NCBI RefSeq assembly: GCF_041410465.1
Contig: NZ_CP166961.1
Span: 3,038,001 to 3,102,000 of the forward strand
Length of the DNA stretch: 64,000 bases
Origin: Thalassotalea sp. 273M-4
GTDB lineage: Bacteria; Pseudomonadota; Gammaproteobacteria; Enterobacterales; Alteromonadaceae
Direction of reading: 5' to 3'
In this document: positions 61,418 to 64,000 of the stretch, piece after piece
Position numbering within the stretch: position 1 is the stretch's first letter
How the letters are laid out: every line of letters begins with the position of its first letter
Notes under the pieces: generated by a model
The model's input: the letters and a program-made list of their open reading frames with translations, nothing else
Told to the model about the DNA's origin: nothing
Database searches by the model: none
Made by a program: the position numbers and the translations under genes

Positions 61418-63217
61418 CTATTGCTTCGCACTTCGATAAATCGCATACGATAATGGCGCAAGGCGAATATCAATCGCACCTGATAGCTCGGTTTTATCTT
61501 TTGCCAATACTACCGGGCGATAATCTTGCTGGCTCATTTGCAAACTTAAGCTTTGGCTTTCGGTCGCGGTATTGGCCACCAATAAATATTGATAGTTATC
61601 GTCGGTACGAGTTAATGCCAACATACCTGGGGTTTGTTGGGCATAAACCACCTCTTGCTCACCATAGCGTAGCGTTTTATGGGCGCTGTAAATATTCGCT
61701 AAATCAACTAAGTCTTGATACAACACATGGCTTTGGTCAAAGTTATCATCGGCGGTGGTTTTATTGGTGCCAAGTAAGTCATCATCGTTGTAGCTTGATA
61801 CTAACGATGGCATCATATCTTGACGCGCATCTTTATCGTTACCATCACCGACAAAGCCTTGTTCATCACCATAGTAAACCACGGGAATACCACGAGAAAA
61901 ATACATTAAGGCATTCGACAATTTAATCCGCGCCAGCTTTTCTTGTTCGCTCATATTGGGGTGCTTGTCGTTTAGCATAAAAGCAAAACGCCCCATGTCA
62001 TGATTACCGGTAAAATTAATCAGTGTCGATGCGTTGCCATATTCGCCATCGTAGAGCGCATCTTGGGCAAACAGTTTTTCAAGCTCATCGGTGCCGTGAT
62101 TATCAATTAAGGTTCGATAAATGGCGCCTTGAAACGCAAAATCTAATACCGATTGCAATTTGCCATTGGTGACAAAGGTACTTAAGTTTTTAGGGTCGCC
62201 ATCGTAGACTTCACCAAACATGAAAAACTGCTCAATCCCCTGCTCTTTGGCGTGTTTTAACAAAGCGGGCGAAAACTGTTGCCAAAACTCTAAGTTCACA
62301 TGCTTTACCGTATCAATACGAAAACCATCGGGTTTAAACTTGGTGACAATGTCTTTAAACACATCGATTAAACCACTTACCACTTCTGGGTGCTCAGTAT
62401 TAATATCATCCAGTCCGGCAAAATCACCATAGATTGCACTTTCGCCTTCCCACATGCTATCGCCTTGGTTATTGTAGTATTTCGGATCGTTTAACCAAGC
62501 CGGTACTTTAAGGTTCTCTTTCCCTTTTGGAATAAAGAACTGATAAGCGTCACCATTGGCTACTTGAGCCTTGGTTTTATAGTCACACAATCCAGGTGTT
62601 TTATGCAGCCATTGATCACCGTTTTCACCGTGACATTGTTTAAACTTAATCACATCGGCGGTATGGTTGGCGATAATGTCGAAAAACACTTTGATGTTCA
62701 TCGCATGAGCGGCATCAATCAGTTCCACCAAATCATCATTGGTGCCTAAATGTGGGTCTATTTCGGTAAAGTCCAGTACCCAATAACCGTGGTAACCCGA
62801 GCTGTCACCTTGCACCGCTTGGTTGCGCAAAATTGGCGTCATCCAAATCGAAGTGATGCCCATTTCTTGTAAATAAGGTAGTTTTTCTTTTAGCCCCTTC
62901 ATATCACCACCATGATAATGGCCTTTACTGCTGGGCTCAAAACCACCATAAGATTCGGGTTTATTGGCATTGCCTAAATCATTACGAGTATCACCATTAT
63001 AAAAGCGATCTGGCATCACAAAGTAAAACACCTCATCACGAATATCACGCTCAAGATAATGCGGTAACTGCGTGCTAATTGGCGCAATATTTACTTCACT
63101 GCTCGTCTTAGCCGCGGCTTTGACCTCAACTTTACTGCTCTCATCGGTTGCCGGTGAACAGGCAAGTAACGATAACGCCAAACTAACGGCAGAAGATATT
63201 GTTATTATTTTATTCAT
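61418..63217 (-). CDS. Lipoprotein alpha-amylase (GH13)
   Basis: This is a 599-aa enzyme with a lipoprotein signal (lipobox LLAC). The GH13 regions are clear: VFFDIIANHT, GFRIDTVKH with nucleophile Asp302, FGEVYDGD with Glu336, and FTGNHDMGRF. A C-terminal beta domain follows. It should cut alpha-1,4 bonds of starch or glycogen on the cell surface or in the periplasm. It precedes malQ on the other side: the malQ frame reads away from it and the two lie on the same strand, 31 bp apart, with malQ upstream in transcription. Confidence 0.92.
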   Translation of the reverse strand: MNKIITISSAVSLALSLLACSPATDESSKVEVKAAAKTSSEVNIAPISTQLPHYLERDIRDEVFYFVMPDRFYNGDTRNDLGNANKPESYGGFEPSSKGHYHGGDMKGLKEKLPYLQEMGITSIWMTPILRNQAVQGDSSGYHGYWVLDFTEIDPHLGTNDDLVELIDAAHAMNIKVFFDIIANHTADVIKFKQCHGENGDQWLHKTPGLCDYKTKAQVANGDAYQFFIPKGKENLKVPAWLNDPKYYNNQGDSMWEGESAIYGDFAGLDDINTEHPEVVSGLIDVFKDIVTKFKPDGFRIDTVKHVNLEFWQQFSPALLKHAKEQGIEQFFMFGEVYDGDPKNLSTFVTNGKLQSVLDFAFQGAIYRTLIDNHGTDELEKLFAQDALYDGEYGNASTLINFTGNHDMGRFAFMLNDKHPNMSEQEKLARIKLSNALMYFSRGIPVVYYGDEQGFVGDGNDKDARQDMMPSLVSSYNDDDLLGTNKTTADDNFDQSHVLYQDLVDLANIYSAHKTLRYGEQEVVYAQQTPGMLALTRTDDNYQYLLVANTATESQSLSLQMSQQDYRPVVLAKDKTELSGAIDIRLAPLSYAIYRSAKQ

Positions 63218-63248
63218 TTGCTTTCCCCATCATGGCCTAAAAGGAGCA

Positions 63249-64000
63249 CTAGGCTCCCTTTGGGCGCTCTTGATTCATTACTGTCACCAAATTGCTCATA
63301 TCGGTATCTTGCCAAAATTGCTCGATATTAAGCGGCAAGCGTCGACGCCAATTTGGATGTTCATCTACCGTTCCTGGAATATTCACTTGCTCAAGTAAGC
63401 CCAAGGCGTCTTCCACCGGTACCAATAACACCCGACTTGGTGCTTTGGCTAAATACGCTTGTACCGCTCGTCCTAAGGCATGATTCATTGTGGCCGGTTT
63501 GGTCTCTGGAAACTCATCAGCTAACAAAACACCTTCGTATTCGAGGGCTGCCAACAATTGGGCTCTATCTGACACCCGCTCTGTTCGCTCATTCATGCCC
63601 ATTTGCTCATTTGGATAAAGGTCTAACTGCTGACGCCATTTTAAGTCATTACCTGTCCACCATCCGGTAAGAGTAGGTAAGTCATGGGTTGATACCGTTA
63701 CCATCGATTGCTCTGGGTACAACTCGGGACGAAAATACAACCCTGAGTCCCAACGCTCAAAATACAACACCTTGTATGACAACAAGCCGTATTCGGCCAT
63801 AATGTCGCCAAAACCTTCTGGCACGGTGCCAAGGTCTTCGCCAATAACCACACAATTATTACGGCGCGATTCTAATGCAATAATGCGAAAAATATCTTCA
63901 AGCGGGAAGGTAATATAAATCCCTTGGTCAGCGGCCATTCCAGGAGCCACCCAGTATTGACGCATTAAACCAAGTACATGATCAATTCTTAGGGCGCCAG
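63249..64000 (-). CDS. malQ: 4-alpha-glucanotransferase, C-terminal part (5' end outside window)
   Basis: The frame runs open to base 64000, giving the C-terminal ~250 residues. It includes ALRIDHVLGLMRQYW with the likely nucleophile Asp, VIGEDLGTVP with the acid/base Glu, and VSTHDLPTL. MalQ (GH77 amylomaltase) transfers glucan chains in the cytoplasm so that maltose and maltotriose can be used. It lies 31 bp before the amylase gene in one leftward unit. N-terminal extension domains cannot be checked here. Confidence 0.93.
   Translation of the reverse strand, partial: GALRIDHVLGLMRQYWVAPGMAADQGIYITFPLEDIFRIIALESRRNNCVVIGEDLGTVPEGFGDIMAEYGLLSYKVLYFERWDSGLYFRPELYPEQSMVTVSTHDLPTLTGWWTGNDLKWRQQLDLYPNEQMGMNERTERVSDRAQLLAALEYEGVLLADEFPETKPATMNHALGRAVQAYLAKAPSRVLLVPVEDALGLLEQVNIPGTVDEHPNWRRRLPLNIEQFWQDTDMSNLVTVMNQERPKGA

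Overview
The window reads as chromosome of a marine gammaproteobacterium of the Alteromonadales, most like Colwelliaceae (Thalassotalea/Colwellia). I infer this from the protein style, the low-to-moderate GC content, the housekeeping genes and a TonB-dependent starch/maltodextrin locus. No rRNA, tRNA or CRISPR array was recognised. Both ends cut a gene: cyoE on the left and malQ on the right.

Region 1 (1-18846) is core chromosome. It holds the end of cyoE, a SCO-type copper chaperone, a YeeN-type YebC-family regulator, a polysaccharide deacetylase, dinF-type MATE and MFS transporters, nfuA, a large M14 peptidase, comF divergent from bioH, an MscS channel, a DUF4144-like protein, a VanZ-like protein, pyrE-rph, and an operon of a thioredoxin-like protein, a Tat-exported gluconate dehydrogenase subunit 3-like protein and a GMC flavoprotein. 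It ends with yicC.

Region 2 (18827-40800) is an integrated genomic island of about 22 kb in the 3' end of yicC. A near-perfect 19-bp direct repeat (18 of 19 bases) marks attL and attR, and a P4-type integrase lies beside attL. The island carries a seven-gene leftward operon of about 13 kb: small HTH protein, SNF2-type helicase, AAA ATPase (DUF3696 type), PIN nuclease, very long type III Mod-like methylase, Res-like helicase-nuclease and PLD protein. This looks like an anti-phage system related to type III restriction, DISARM or Hma-type systems, with an ATPase-PIN pair embedded in it. Next come AlpA, a short RadC, a DUF2787 protein, a small tyrosine recombinase preceded by a 31-bp inverted-repeat element, an LRAT-like protein, an inovirus-Gp2/YfjJ-like protein, and an unrecognised right end: a 649-aa protein, a 27-aa peptide gene and a 325-aa protein.

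Region 3 (40801-64000) begins just beyond attR with a small Cys-rich ORF and a 1957-aa repeat-rich lipoprotein metallopeptidase (M60/ImpA type). A starch/maltodextrin locus follows: LacI regulator, sugar MFS transporter, GH97 alpha-glucosidase, lipoprotein pullulanase, TonB receptor, tryptophan-halogenase-like flavoprotein, second MFS transporter, lipoprotein alpha-amylase and malQ. The divergent pullulanase/TonB promoter region holds three copies of a palindromic motif centred on ATACGTAT, the likely operators of the LacI regulator. The layout suggests that glucans are cut at the surface, imported through the TonB receptor, hydrolysed in the periplasm and carried inward by MFS transporters. 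MalQ then works in the cytoplasm.
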